Shown: positions 34,281 through 42,635 of the stretch, one piece after another | Numbering within the stretch: the first letter of the stretch is position 1 | How the letters are laid out: every line of letters starts with the position of its first letter | From: Leptolyngbya sp. Heron Island J | GTDB lineage: Bacteria; Cyanobacteriota; Cyanobacteriia; Phormidesmidales; Phormidesmidaceae | Length of the DNA: 64,000 bases | NCBI RefSeq assembly: GCF_000482245.1 | Contig: NZ_AWNH01000071.1 | Span: 1-64,000 of the forward strand | Direction: 5' to 3' | Program-made: the position numbers and the translations under genes | The notes under the pieces: generated by a model | Database searches by the model: none | Told to the model about the DNA's origin: nothing | Seen by the model: the letters and a program-made list of their open reading frames with translations, nothing else

Positions 34281-34281
34281 G
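34252..34281 (+). CDS. Possible 9-residue ORF in the left repeat copy
   Basis: MKKQNKLAR, starting at an ATG five bases after GAGGA. It is very short and basic. Its counterpart in the right copy reads MGKSKKLPGYGEIN. It may be a decayed copy of that ORF or a leader peptide; no function is claimed. Confidence 0.25.
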   Translation: MKKQNKLAR

Positions 34282-34326
34282 TAATGTCCTACGGTTCAGC
34301 ATAACTTCGTTGCCATACTAGAGATT

Positions 34327-35172
34327 TTAGTCGACCACCGGCGGCGGACATAAATCGGGGCAGTCATTACGGATGGGTTCGTTTCGATCGTTCAAGGCCG
34401 GATCAGTGAGGAATTCCACTGGATGAATCTCGTTCCAGCCATGATCTAGATCAATTACCCAACGGCCAGTTACCGCTATGCAAGTGTTAGCCTGGATTGC
34501 TTCAAATTCATCTCCTGCGCCGCTGATAGTATCAATGAGATAACCCACTAGATGACCAATCAGAGCGCCGATGTAGGCTCCCAGGTAGGCAACAGCAGCA
34601 GCAATCAGAAAGGCAAGAATCACGCAGAGAAAGATAAAAGGGCCGCAGAACGCTGATGCAGCCAGTAGTGGTACGAGGACTGCTATGCTAATCGCAGCAC
34701 CAATCGCAGCACCAATCATTGCACCAATGCATCCGGTTGTTTTAATAGCCGAATCAATTTCGCAGTGCAATAGGCCACGATTCTCGTCATTACAGCGTGG
34801 GTGCGTCGCATTATCAAAGACAAAACGGATATGGGCTCCGATGGGAATGAGGTCCCAAACAAAGTCAGGATCCCATAAAAAGGGAGCAAACCACACCCTG
34901 AAAAAATTTGTCCGGCCTGGATTGACGACTAATCCGGATGCACATATTTCCTCCTGATGTGCCTGCAATCGACCAAAAAACCGGGCCAGGCAGTATCCCC
35001 AAATGGCACCTGTAACCAGAATCCCGCCATTCCATGCTCCACCCAGAATCAGACTGCCTGTAATCGCTGAAGCGGCAGCCCCAGCGATCAGTCCTCCAAG
35101 TCCGCCGAGGCCGATGGCCGACTGGGCCGATCGGGCGTCGAGCAGTGGCTTGTCTCTGCAATTACCATTCAT
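34327..35172 (-). CDS. Ala/Gly-rich membrane protein, third gene of unknown module
   Basis: A 281-residue protein not recognised as any named family. Two glycine/alanine-rich hydrophobic blocks are seen: about 20-65, and about 140-215 with AIKTTGCIGAMIGAAIGAAI followed by two longer helices. A polar region between them (68-135) contains several Trp and two Cys. The C-terminal ~65 residues are soluble and acidic with the motif HGWNEIHPVEF and a final Cys-Pro-rich tail. The Gly-zipper-like IGAAIGAA runs recall pore-forming or glycine-zipper membrane proteins. AGGAGGGG precedes the ATG at 35172. It follows the 124-residue membrane protein gene by 15 bases and so is in one operon with it. Confidence 0.7.
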   Translation of the reverse strand: MNGNCRDKPLLDARSAQSAIGLGGLGGLIAGAAASAITGSLILGGAWNGGILVTGAIWGYCLARFFGRLQAHQEEICASGLVVNPGRTNFFRVWFAPFLWDPDFVWDLIPIGAHIRFVFDNATHPRCNDENRGLLHCEIDSAIKTTGCIGAMIGAAIGAAISIAVLVPLLAASAFCGPFIFLCVILAFLIAAAVAYLGAYIGALIGHLVGYLIDTISGAGDEFEAIQANTCIAVTGRWVIDLDHGWNEIHPVEFLTDPALNDRNEPIRNDCPDLCPPPVVD

Positions 35173-35187
35173 AATTAGCCCCTCCTA

Positions 35188-35562
35188 TTAATTAGAAGTC
35201 ATTGGGAGGATGTCGGCGCGATCGCATAGCCAGCAGAGGAAAAAGCCCACAGCAAATCCCAACATAGCCGCAACAATGTACCAGGGTAGGACTCCCACCA
35301 ATACGATCACCCCAGCTGAGCTGATCAAGCCTGCCAGGCCACCAAGGATAAGTCCCAGTAGGGCAAAGGCTCCTAGGAGCTGCTCCGTGCGAGATAGCCC
35401 AACAAACAAGAAGGCTATGATACCGAGCACGATACCGAACAGAAGACCTACCATCAGGATGCTCCCAACGGGCTCGGCCAACTTCATGCCTGCATGGGCC
35501 ATATACCCACTAACGCCGCCAGCAGTGAGCCCGATGAGTCCACATGTTATATGTTCACCCAT
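35188..35562 (-). CDS. Small four-helix membrane protein, second gene of unknown module
   Basis: A 124-residue, almost entirely hydrophobic protein with about four membrane helices separated by short polar turns, rich in Gly, Leu and Val. No family was recognised. GAGGAGG lies just before the ATG at 35562. It is 14 bases downstream of the 287-residue gene and 15 bases upstream of the next, so all three are probably co-translated. Its size and lack of a catalytic motif suggest a membrane partner of the other two products. Confidence 0.7.
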   Translation of the reverse strand: MGEHITCGLIGLTAGGVSGYMAHAGMKLAEPVGSILMVGLLFGIVLGIIAFLFVGLSRTEQLLGAFALLGLILGGLAGLISSAGVIVLVGVLPWYIVAAMLGFAVGFFLCWLCDRADILPMTSN

Positions 35563-35576
35563 TGCAGTACCTCCTC

Positions 35577-36440
35577 TCAGATGATCTGGATATAGTAGGT
35601 CACCCCACCAACCAGTGTTTCTGGCCCGTCAAGTGTCGGCAGTGCGTAGGCCGTCAAGTGGGAGATGTGGTTAACTCCAACCGGCACCGTGTCAGGGACA
35701 TTCAAACCCAATCCCGACAGATGACCGTCAATGATATGGGATAGGGAATCAGGGAGTTCCCCTACCGGCAGAAAGTCATCAAAACGACCAATGACAATTT
35801 CGCTTTGGGGGAACCACTTCTCAGGACCTTCCTCTAAAATCAGAACCTTTATAAACCGCATGCCACTAAAGGGATTCCAGATCGGAAAAATCGGGCTTGA
35901 GCTGTTGCCCGGTTCCTGCATGTCGACGCGGACGATGTGCCAGCCTTGATTGTTGATGGTGTTTACATCATGGGGGTGTGATACTCTCGCCAGGAACGCT
36001 ACGCTGGTGGTGGGGTTAACCCAGACGGTGTTTACAGTTTGAGCTGCTCCAGGTGGAATATTGACCAACGACTGTGATAAAGGAATGTGTGTTAGTCCCA
36101 CCACTATCCCACCGATGCCAAAGGGCGCGAAGAAAAGCTCGACCCTAGTGTTGTGAGCCACAACGTCGGCTGAGCAGTTACGAACATCCACCTCAATTCT
36201 GTAAGAGCTACCTTCCTCAAGGCCAAAGGTAGAGCGAACGAAACCTCCTGTACCAACGTCAAAAAGGCGGATATTGATATTTTCCCACTTGATTTGTTCT
36301 GGGCTGGCTGTAAGTTCATCCTGTGAGTAAATACAGGGATCGGGCTTGCGCACTATGTTCTCAGGAACATTTATACATTTCGGATAGCGTTCCTTTACAG
36401 GAGGATTTTTCAATCGACAAATTTTCTGGAGTAGCGTCAT
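35577..36440 (-). CDS. Beta-rich CARDB-like protein, first gene of unknown module
   Basis: A 287-residue protein starting at the ATG at 36440, which has AAGGAGGG upstream; a longer frame to 36461 would hide this site. There is no signal peptide or membrane helix. Residues ~20-45 contain KCINVPENIVRKPDPCIYSQ with two Cys. Residues ~55-175 alternate like an immunoglobulin-type or CARDB domain: NINIRLFDVGTGG, then SYRIEVDVRNCSADVVAHNT, LVNIPPGAAQTVNTVWV and HPHDVNTINNQGWH. The last 110 residues look like a further beta domain. CARDB-type folds usually mediate adhesion or scaffold contacts. Its role with the two membrane proteins is unknown. Confidence 0.7.
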   Translation of the reverse strand: MTLLQKICRLKNPPVKERYPKCINVPENIVRKPDPCIYSQDELTASPEQIKWENINIRLFDVGTGGFVRSTFGLEEGSSYRIEVDVRNCSADVVAHNTRVELFFAPFGIGGIVVGLTHIPLSQSLVNIPPGAAQTVNTVWVNPTTSVAFLARVSHPHDVNTINNQGWHIVRVDMQEPGNSSSPIFPIWNPFSGMRFIKVLILEEGPEKWFPQSEIVIGRFDDFLPVGELPDSLSHIIDGHLSGLGLNVPDTVPVGVNHISHLTAYALPTLDGPETLVGGVTYYIQII

Positions 36441-36592
36441 AGTAAGACCCTCCTTGCGCATCGTTTCTAGATTGCCTATCTAGTGGTGGCTAGCAAAAGT
36501 CTGCAGCGATGCGTGATGCAATTTTTAAGTTTTTGGTCGATAAACCAGCACTTTGCTCAGGCAGGACACGCCAGCCTGTTTATCGTCTCTTA

Positions 36593-36649
36593 ACTCTACG
36601 ACAAAAAGATGAGGATCTTATGGGAAAATCAAAGAAACTACCAGGATAC
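36593..36649 (+). repeat. Right copy of ~57-bp direct repeat flanking the three-gene module
   Basis: Counterpart of 34223-34280 in the same orientation, with the shared blocks AACTCT, ACAAAAA, TGAGGATCT, ATG and AAACT. The copies lie 2.3 kb apart on either side of the three-gene operon, which is the pattern left by duplication or by insertion between repeats. Confidence 0.6.
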
Positions 36650-36664
36650 GGTGAAATTAATTGA
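36620..36664 (+). CDS. Possible 14-residue ORF in the right repeat copy
   Basis: MGKSKKLPGYGEIN, with an ATG five bases after GAGGA and a TGA stop at 36662-36664. A basic start and a glycine-tyrosine-glycine end are visible. It lies 100 bases before the membrane coiled-coil gene on the same strand and could be a leader peptide for it. Evidence is the ribosome site and the diverged second copy only. Confidence 0.3.
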   Translation: MGKSKKLPGYGEIN

Positions 36665-36763
36665 GCCATAGGAAACGCCTTTTTTGTTTTGATGTGTGCT
36701 TATACCTGTTTTAGGCATCGGTCCCGTTGTTATGTATTCCCCTCACAAATGGGATAAATTGCT

Positions 36764-38365
36764 ATGACTGATGCCGATCACTTTAATTTAGAACAAATTT
36801 CTCCAGAAAGAGACTTAAAGTCTTTATCTCAGTCAGATGTACAAAAGACTGATGAACTTTCCGAGGACCTGACTATCAGTCAATGTATGCGCCAGATTCA
36901 AGCCAAACTTGAGAAACAGGAATTACATCCCAAAGTTCAAGAAGAGCTTGCCATGCATTTGGTTATGTTGCAGGATGATCAATATAAGGACTGTCATGAC
37001 ACACTTAAGATGACGTCCTTAGCTCTGGTCAATAGCAACCTAATTCCATCTCAAGACTCTCATGGCCAGCAGGAAGCCCAGCCCAAAAATCTGGTGTTTG
37101 CTGAAGAAATACGAAAACGGATCAAACTGTCTAAAGGTCAGGAGAGTCCCTATCACAAGTTAGTTGCCGGGTTAAAAATGTTTTTATTCTGGTGTGTGCT
37201 GGTGCCTGTTGTCGGTATTGGCATGCCGTTTGTCATCCGAAACTTATTTGCAGGTTCTGGTGCGTTTAGCAGTATTGCTAAACAACAAAATATTTTACTA
37301 ACCGATGTAAGTGAACAGCTTGAGCCTGTGAGCACTTATATTACTGAGGAAGATGTTCAACAGTCCCGACTCATTGCTTATTCAGCCTCTGTTAACCAAA
37401 GTGTTCAGAAACTGCTGGAACAAAGTAGTGTAGCTACGTTAACTGATAATCAACTTGAGACATTAAAGACATCTACAGCGACGCTGACAATGCTGCAGCA
37501 AACAATTGAATCAGCGGCCAATATTTCGGCAGAGCAGCGTACAAGTATTACGCAACAACTACAGGTGATCAATACTTTAATTACTCCAGCAACGTCCACG
37601 ACCTCTGCTGCCGAACTAAAACAGCTGGTTTCAGTACCCGTTTCTGCCTCAGCTACACCTGCAGAACTCACACGACGATTAACCAGCATTACTCAGGAAA
37701 TTGATCGTCTAGTGGCACAAAGTGATTTATATCGTGAACTACGCCTCAGGCAAGATGAGTATCAGACGATTCTTAATTCAGAGACAAATCGAGAAACATC
37801 CGGAGATGCGGGTGAACAAATCAATCGTTTAGGGCAAATCCAGACTAGGATTGCTAATGTAACAGCTCAATTGGCTGGAGAATTGCCCGCAACCCAGGCA
37901 ACTGGAGCTAATGCAACGATAGAGGCCAATGGTGAAATTAGTGAGGGGTCTAGTCCAGTAATTTCTCCTCAGACGCAACTATTGGCTAGATCCCTGAATA
38001 TCAACTTGCCTCAAATCGGTCTGGTTGTTGCGTTTGGTGCTCTGGGAAGTGTGGTTAGCATTATCGTTCGCTCTCAAGAAATTATTGAACGGGCTGAAAC
38101 GGAGAAGAAAGATTTGAAGATTGTTGGGTTATCACGACCGTTTGTTGGTATGGCCTTTGCGATCTTTGTATTTGCCATCATTGAATCGGGTGTGCTGGGT
38201 AACTTTATCCAGCTGAAAGGGGCAGATTCTGTGCAGAATACTCACCTGTATATTGCGATCGCGTTTTTAGCAGGCTTTAGCGAAAGTCTGGTGCTGGGTG
38301 TCGTTGCCCGAACGGAAAGTTCTTTTCATCCTGGTAATGCCAGTCCGATCAGCCGGATAAAATAA
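36764..38365 (+). CDS. Membrane protein with long extracytoplasmic coiled-coil region
   Basis: A 533-residue protein of unknown family. A ~130-residue acidic cytoplasmic N-terminus is followed by a first membrane segment (about 138-162), a ~250-residue Gln/Thr/Ser-rich region with heptad-like helices (165-410), and three further segments at about 417-436, 457-475 and 492-512. The long helical region would face the periplasm if the first segment exits the cytoplasm. The C-terminal portion includes FGALGSVVSIIVRSQEIIER, which is reminiscent of a cytoplasmic loop between helices. No enzyme motif is seen. It is transcribed away from the three-gene module. Confidence 0.75.
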   Translation: MTDADHFNLEQISPERDLKSLSQSDVQKTDELSEDLTISQCMRQIQAKLEKQELHPKVQEELAMHLVMLQDDQYKDCHDTLKMTSLALVNSNLIPSQDSHGQQEAQPKNLVFAEEIRKRIKLSKGQESPYHKLVAGLKMFLFWCVLVPVVGIGMPFVIRNLFAGSGAFSSIAKQQNILLTDVSEQLEPVSTYITEEDVQQSRLIAYSASVNQSVQKLLEQSSVATLTDNQLETLKTSTATLTMLQQTIESAANISAEQRTSITQQLQVINTLITPATSTTSAAELKQLVSVPVSASATPAELTRRLTSITQEIDRLVAQSDLYRELRLRQDEYQTILNSETNRETSGDAGEQINRLGQIQTRIANVTAQLAGELPATQATGANATIEANGEISEGSSPVISPQTQLLARSLNINLPQIGLVVAFGALGSVVSIIVRSQEIIERAETEKKDLKIVGLSRPFVGMAFAIFVFAIIESGVLGNFIQLKGADSVQNTHLYIAIAFLAGFSESLVLGVVARTESSFHPGNASPISRIK

Positions 38366-38447
38366 TGGCTGACTTGGGTTAAGTTTAGTCGACAAGACTG
38401 AATGCGTGATAGGTACTATGGGTATGTACTTCTTCCGTGTCAATTTA

Positions 38448-39080
38448 TTAAAGCCCAAGGCTATTATTGGCTTCTAGCCAGTTCACGACAGCCTCTAGCG
38501 ATCGCACCCCATAGTCTGCATAGTCTGACCATATAAATTCCCCTGCGGTGTCAATGTAGACCGTCGCTGTTCCAGCCCGCTGCCCGGCCATTAGATCAAA
38601 CTTATAATCTCCTACCATCACAGCAGCGGTGGGTGCAGCCTCCCAGCTATTCAATAACGCTAAAATGCCATCCGGTTCTGGTTTGGGGAGATGGCAATCA
38701 CGGCTGAGGACGAGGGTAGGATCAAAAAAGTCCATGAGGCCACAGGCTACCAGGGTTTCATGGGCAATATCCTTGCCGTTACGGGTGAGAATACCAACTT
38801 GTTTGCCCTGGGTACGGAGCAGTGCTAACAGCTCATGGGCACCTGGCTGGGCAGTAGCCTGACGTGCCAGTTCTAATTCAATTTCTCGGAGCTGTTCATA
38901 TTTAGCAGCTGCAATCTCTGTAGGCAGCTGGCGTAGTGACTCTAGAATTGGCATCCCTACGGGTAGTTCTAAGGTTGCTCGAATTGCTTCAAAATCATGG
39001 ATGCCTAAAGTCAACGTGCCATCCATATCAAACACCCAGCAGGTCCGATTGGCCAGGTTCTTGCTACCATTGAGCTGCAT
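38448..39080 (-). CDS. HAD family phosphatase (phosphoglycolate-phosphatase-like)
   Basis: A 210-residue haloacid-dehalogenase-type hydrolase. Motif I is WVFDMDGTLT with the nucleophile Asp at about 18 and the acid Asp two residues later, motif II is GILTRNGKD, the lysine lies in LPKPEPDGI, and motif IV is AVMVGDYKFDLMAGQRAG. The small helical cap (about 25-90) and the LPKPEP pattern place it near Gph-type phosphatases. The actual substrate cannot be read from sequence. CAGGAG lies before the ATG at 39080. It follows an M42 peptidase gene by 40 bases and is probably transcribed with it. Confidence 0.88.
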   Translation of the reverse strand: MQLNGSKNLANRTCWVFDMDGTLTLGIHDFEAIRATLELPVGMPILESLRQLPTEIAAAKYEQLREIELELARQATAQPGAHELLALLRTQGKQVGILTRNGKDIAHETLVACGLMDFFDPTLVLSRDCHLPKPEPDGILALLNSWEAAPTAAVMVGDYKFDLMAGQRAGTATVYIDTAGEFIWSDYADYGVRSLEAVVNWLEANNSLGL

Positions 39081-39120
39081 TGTACACTCCTGTTTAACTG
39101 TTGTTGTCAGTACGGCGATA

Positions 39121-40170
39121 TTACTGAATGCCGTTGTTCAAATATTCGGTGAGGACGATGAGACAGTTGGCGATCGCACCTAAGTCCGCAATCTCATACC
39201 CATGGGTATTCTGTGTGGGAAAGCTCAAACAGGCTCCCTTGGGCACATGACCAAACTTCATGGCAATCGATGCATCACTACCAAACTGTGAGATCACCGC
39301 CTGCTGTAAGTTAATCCCAACTGTAGACGCGGCTGAGAGAATCTCCTGATTGAGCTCCTCATCATACAGACCATAGCTATCTTGAGCAAACAATACAGGT
39401 CGCGGACCGTCGGCAATTGGGTACTCCTTAGACAGTGGACAAATTTCTAAGGCGATCAGCCGACTTAACTGCTGTCGCTGGCTAAAATATAAGGCCCCAA
39501 TCGCACCCACCTCCTCTTTGGCAGAGGCCACCAGATAAACATCCACAGGAGGATTTTTGACCTGTTCAGCCAGACCCAACAAAATAGCCACTGATGCTTT
39601 GTTGTCTAAGGTGTAGCTAGCAATATGGTCTCCCAAACGAAAGGGACGTTTGCGATGTTTGCCAACCACCATCCGTGTGCCAGCTCGTACTCCCGCTCTG
39701 ATTAATTCTGGAGTCGAGAGTTTAGTCTCTACCCAGGCAGTTTCCCAGTAAACTGCCTTACCCTCTTGCTGAGACTTTTGTGGAGACTCATGGGAAACAT
39801 GACGGGAGCCAAAGCTGAGAATGCCTGAGATCGTCTCTTTGTCCCCCAGCAGGTCTACTACCCCTTCACCATAGACCCAAGGGTAGGCTCCCCCTAGCCG
39901 TCTGACCTGTAGCCTGCCGCCAGATTCTATTCCTTTGACTAAAGCGCCAATCTCGTCCTTGTGGGCAGTGACGGCAATTGCTCCTTCACTGGTGCGACCT
40001 GGAATTTTGATAACAATGTTGTCAGCGTCGTCTTTCCAGTGGTCAACCCCAAGATTATCTAACCATTGTTGGATATAGCGATTGACTTCACCCTCCACAC
40101 CACTAGGCGAATGACAAAGCACTAACTCTTCTATGACGCTAAAGAATCGGTCGGCATCCCAGGTACTCAT
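39121..40170 (-). CDS. M42 family metallo-aminopeptidase
   Basis: A 349-residue dinuclear-zinc peptidase of the M42 type (glutamyl aminopeptidase, tetrahedral aminopeptidase), cytosolic enzymes that trim peptides and usually form dodecamers. Expected metal and catalytic regions are seen: VTAHKDEIGALVK with the first ligand His and Asp, YTLDNKASVA with the bridging Asp, ASAKEEVGAIGA with the general-base Glu pair, and FPTQNTHGYEIADLGA with the last His ligand. The ATG at 40170 follows GGAGG, which overlaps the end of the preceding small gene, so the two are translationally coupled. Confidence 0.9.
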   Translation of the reverse strand: MSTWDADRFFSVIEELVLCHSPSGVEGEVNRYIQQWLDNLGVDHWKDDADNIVIKIPGRTSEGAIAVTAHKDEIGALVKGIESGGRLQVRRLGGAYPWVYGEGVVDLLGDKETISGILSFGSRHVSHESPQKSQQEGKAVYWETAWVETKLSTPELIRAGVRAGTRMVVGKHRKRPFRLGDHIASYTLDNKASVAILLGLAEQVKNPPVDVYLVASAKEEVGAIGALYFSQRQQLSRLIALEICPLSKEYPIADGPRPVLFAQDSYGLYDEELNQEILSAASTVGINLQQAVISQFGSDASIAMKFGHVPKGACLSFPTQNTHGYEIADLGAIANCLIVLTEYLNNGIQ

Positions 40171-40171
40171 G

Positions 40172-40393
40172 CTATACCTCCGCTTGCGATCGCACCAAAC
40201 CCTGGACCAGATTCTCTAGCTTCTCCTCAGAGCAGCATTCAATCAGAGCCTCAAAAGCATCCAATAGTTTGGCAGCTTCATCCCCGTGCATCGGGCTGAG
40301 GCCCCAAATGTCTTGTGCCCAATCTTTGGGCGCTGTTTCTTCAAAAATTATCCGCTCTAATAGCTGTTTTGATTCCGCCTTGGACAGGGCCAT
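40172..40393 (-). CDS. Small conserved acidic protein
   Basis: A 73-residue, mostly helical, acidic protein with no signal or membrane segment. No family was recognised; it has a Trp-containing middle (PKDWAQDIWGLSPMHGDE) followed by a helix with two adjacent Cys (ALIECCSEEKLENLV). Its stop codon ends one base before the M42 peptidase start and it carries that gene's ribosome binding site, so the two form an operon. It may be a partner of the peptidase, but nothing else supports this. Confidence 0.65.
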   Translation of the reverse strand: MALSKAESKQLLERIIFEETAPKDWAQDIWGLSPMHGDEAAKLLDAFEALIECCSEEKLENLVQGLVRSQAEV

Positions 40394-40503
40394 AAAATTT
40401 GCTCACTAATGCAACTGTTTTATCCTGCCACAGGTCTGCTGACGGCGCGTTTTTTACAACCCACGCTACAATAGTTCAAGATTTTCGTACAAGGCAGTTA
40501 GCC

Positions 40504-41190
40504 ATGATCGACCTTTATTATTGGACGACTCCCAACGGTCACAAGATCACGATTTTTCTCGAAGAAGCTAATGTCCCTTACACCATCCATCCTATTAATA
40601 TTGGTAAAGGCGAGCAGTTCCAGCCTGAGTTTCTAAAGATTGCGCCGAATAATCGGATTCCGGCCATCGTCGACCAGGACCCAGTAGATGGGGGTGAACC
40701 CATTAGCTTGTTTGAGTCAGGAGCCATTCTGCAGTATTTAGCGGAGAAAACAGGGCAGTTTCTACCTACGGATCTACGCGGTAAAAATGAGGTGCTGCAG
40801 TGGTTGTATTGGCAAATGGGTGGTCTGGGTCCCATGCTAGGGCAAAACCATCATTTTTCTGGCTATGCTCCCGAGAAAATTCCCTATGCGATTAATCGTT
40901 ATGTTAAGGAAACGGCGCGGCTCTATGGAGTGCTAAACCAGCGTCTGGCCGATCGTGAGTATGTGGCTGGTGCCTATTCCATTGCTGATATGGCCATGTA
41001 TCCTTGGATTGTGCCCTATGCCAAGCAGGGACAAGACCTCAATGATTTTTCCCACCTTAAACGCTGGTTTGAAGCGATGGCCGAGCGTCCTGCGGTAAAG
41101 CGAGCCTACGATCAGGCTAAAACTGTGAATCCTGCACCGCAACCATTTTCAGATGAAGAGAAAAAATTATTGTTCAACCTGGAAAAATAG
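40504..41190 (+). CDS. Glutathione S-transferase, YfcG/Ure2-like
   Basis: A 228-residue glutathione S-transferase. The thioredoxin-like N-terminal domain (1-85) reads MIDLYYWTTPNGHKITIFLEE, with TTPNGHK the mark of the Nu/YfcG class (glutathione-disulfide reductase activity in E. coli), then NNRIPAIVD with the cis-proline and LFESGAILQYLAEK for gamma-glutamyl binding. The all-helical C-terminal domain contains WLYWQMGGLGPMLGQNHHF and the N-capping segment YSIADMAMYPW. The start at 40504 gives the family length; an upstream frame to 40399 is not used. Confidence 0.92.
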   Translation: MIDLYYWTTPNGHKITIFLEEANVPYTIHPINIGKGEQFQPEFLKIAPNNRIPAIVDQDPVDGGEPISLFESGAILQYLAEKTGQFLPTDLRGKNEVLQWLYWQMGGLGPMLGQNHHFSGYAPEKIPYAINRYVKETARLYGVLNQRLADREYVAGAYSIADMAMYPWIVPYAKQGQDLNDFSHLKRWFEAMAERPAVKRAYDQAKTVNPAPQPFSDEEKKLLFNLEK

Positions 41191-41199
41191 AAATCACTC

Positions 41200-41275
41200 G
41201 TAGGGGTAATCCCTTGTGATTGGACGCCTTGCCGGAATTTTTTGCGCCAGGGCAGGCACAAGGTCAGCCCCTATA
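41200..41275. repeat. Imperfect palindromic intergenic element
   Basis: Starts with GTAGGGGTAATCCCTTGTG and ends with GGGCAGGCACAAGGTCAGC then CCCTA, so the outer parts pair roughly. This form is one of the common dispersed palindromes in cyanobacterial genomes. It lies between the glutathione transferase and the LysR gene. Boundaries are approximate. Confidence 0.45.
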
Positions 41276-41370
41276 TAAAGGCCCTGCCATAAAACCATCC
41301 CATGGATGCTATCAGGCGATTCCATAGGTGAATTGCCTACAAGTTGTCAAAATGGTGTGGGTTACTCATT

Positions 41371-42270
41371 ATGCACGCCATGGGTCAGGATCGCTTGGGG
41401 CAGCTAAAACCGTCGCAGTTGCGAGTGCTGATTGCGGTGGCGGATAGTGGCAGCTTTAGTGAGGCGGCCCTACAGCTGCAGTTATCGCAGTCGGCAGTGA
41501 GCTATGCCATCGCTACCCTGGAAGAAGAGCTGGGGGTGATGCTGTTTTCCCGTGGTCGCTATGGGGCTGTGTCAACGCCGGTGGGACAGCAGATTGTTGA
41601 GCGTTCTCGCCATGTGCTGCATCTGATTGCGGATATTTATCAACAGGCAAATTTGGCCAAAGGATTTGAGGGGGGGCGTCTACGGATTGCGGCGTTTCGC
41701 AGTGCGGCCACCCATATTTTGCCGGAGGTAATTGCTCAGTATTGTCAGCGGTATCCTGCGATCGCAATCACCATTGCTGAATACGATGACCGACCCGATG
41801 TTGAAGCGGATTTACGCAAGGGCAAAGCGGATGTCGGCATTACCTATCTACCCCATGCACCAGATTTAGAAGCCTCAGAACTAACACGGGATGAATTTGT
41901 GGTACTGTTCCCGCCCGATGCAGTTTTGCCTGCTCCTCTGACCTGGGAGGCGTTAACATCCCACCCATTGATTATGGCCCCTGATGGCGATAGCTGTGAT
42001 GCCATGGTGATTCACCATGGTCGCCAGTATGGTGTGGAACTCAAGCCCAAGTATCAAATTCGCTCGGATGCCACCATTGTTAACATGGTAGCTAAAGGTC
42101 TAGGGGCGGCTATTTCGCCACGACTAGCCGCCGAACCGATCCCTGCGGGGGTACAGGTCTACAGTTTGCCAGAACCGTTCTATCGTATTATCTGTGTCGC
42201 GACATTGGCTGATGCCTTACTACCACCGCCTGTATTTGCCTTTATGGATCTTTTAAAGGAACTTGGCTGA
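41371..42270 (+). CDS. LysR family transcriptional regulator
   Basis: A 299-residue regulator. The N-terminal winged helix is clear: LKPSQLRVLIAVADSGSFSE, then AALQLQLSQSAVSYAIATLE with the recognition helix, and GVMLFSRGRYGAVSTPVG. A linker helix and two periplasmic-binding-like effector subdomains (about 95-295) follow, with RLRIAAFRSAATHILPEVI and KADVGITYLP. The start at the ATG at 41371 is preferred to a TTG at 41344. The target genes cannot be deduced; no divergent gene is adjacent. A similar protein in cyanobacteria is usually annotated only as LysR. Confidence 0.92.
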   Translation: MHAMGQDRLGQLKPSQLRVLIAVADSGSFSEAALQLQLSQSAVSYAIATLEEELGVMLFSRGRYGAVSTPVGQQIVERSRHVLHLIADIYQQANLAKGFEGGRLRIAAFRSAATHILPEVIAQYCQRYPAIAITIAEYDDRPDVEADLRKGKADVGITYLPHAPDLEASELTRDEFVVLFPPDAVLPAPLTWEALTSHPLIMAPDGDSCDAMVIHHGRQYGVELKPKYQIRSDATIVNMVAKGLGAAISPRLAAEPIPAGVQVYSLPEPFYRIICVATLADALLPPPVFAFMDLLKELG

Positions 42271-42635
42271 TGGGCCCTATTGTCTTCTATGGCTGTAGAT
42301 CTGAAGCGTTTTGTTTTCAGAGCTGACTCAGTGAGACTGTGACTCCATAATCAAGAATCTCCTGTGCTATAAGAACGATGATGCTTATAAAAAATCTCCT
42401 AAACTAACGTTCAGGAGATTATTGACAGGATATTTAGAGACACTAGGATAAACTGTCAGGCTTAACCCAATCGGGTAAACCCTTTGCTGAAGATACTGGT
42501 GACCCTCTGTAGCAAGAGCTCACAAGTCCTAGTGTAACTCTAGGGTTTAGTTTCATCTATGAATGTATCCAATTGTATTGATGCTTTACATTGTCCAAAG
42601 GTAGAGTATTCTCGATTTTGATGATAAGTCAGTTT
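42271..42635. other. Intergenic stretch between LysR gene and hisC
   Basis: This 365-base gap separates two convergent genes. It contains the hisC terminator at 42387-42420 and otherwise AT-rich sequence without a recognisable gene or repeat. Confidence 0.5.
42387..42420 (-). terminator. Intrinsic terminator after hisC
   Basis: AATCTCCT and AGGAGATT (42393-42400 and 42413-42420) form a perfect 8-bp stem. On the minus strand the stem is followed by a run of T, as expected for a terminator of hisC, whose stop codon is about 215 bases upstream in that direction. Confidence 0.65.

Larger units (their letters stand above)
36441..36763. other. Intergenic stretch holding the right repeat copy and divergent promoters
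   Basis: A 323-base gap between the divergent unknown module and the membrane coiled-coil gene. It contains the right copy of the ~57-bp repeat (36593-36649) with a 14-codon ORF. No terminator or operator was recognised. Confidence 0.4.
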
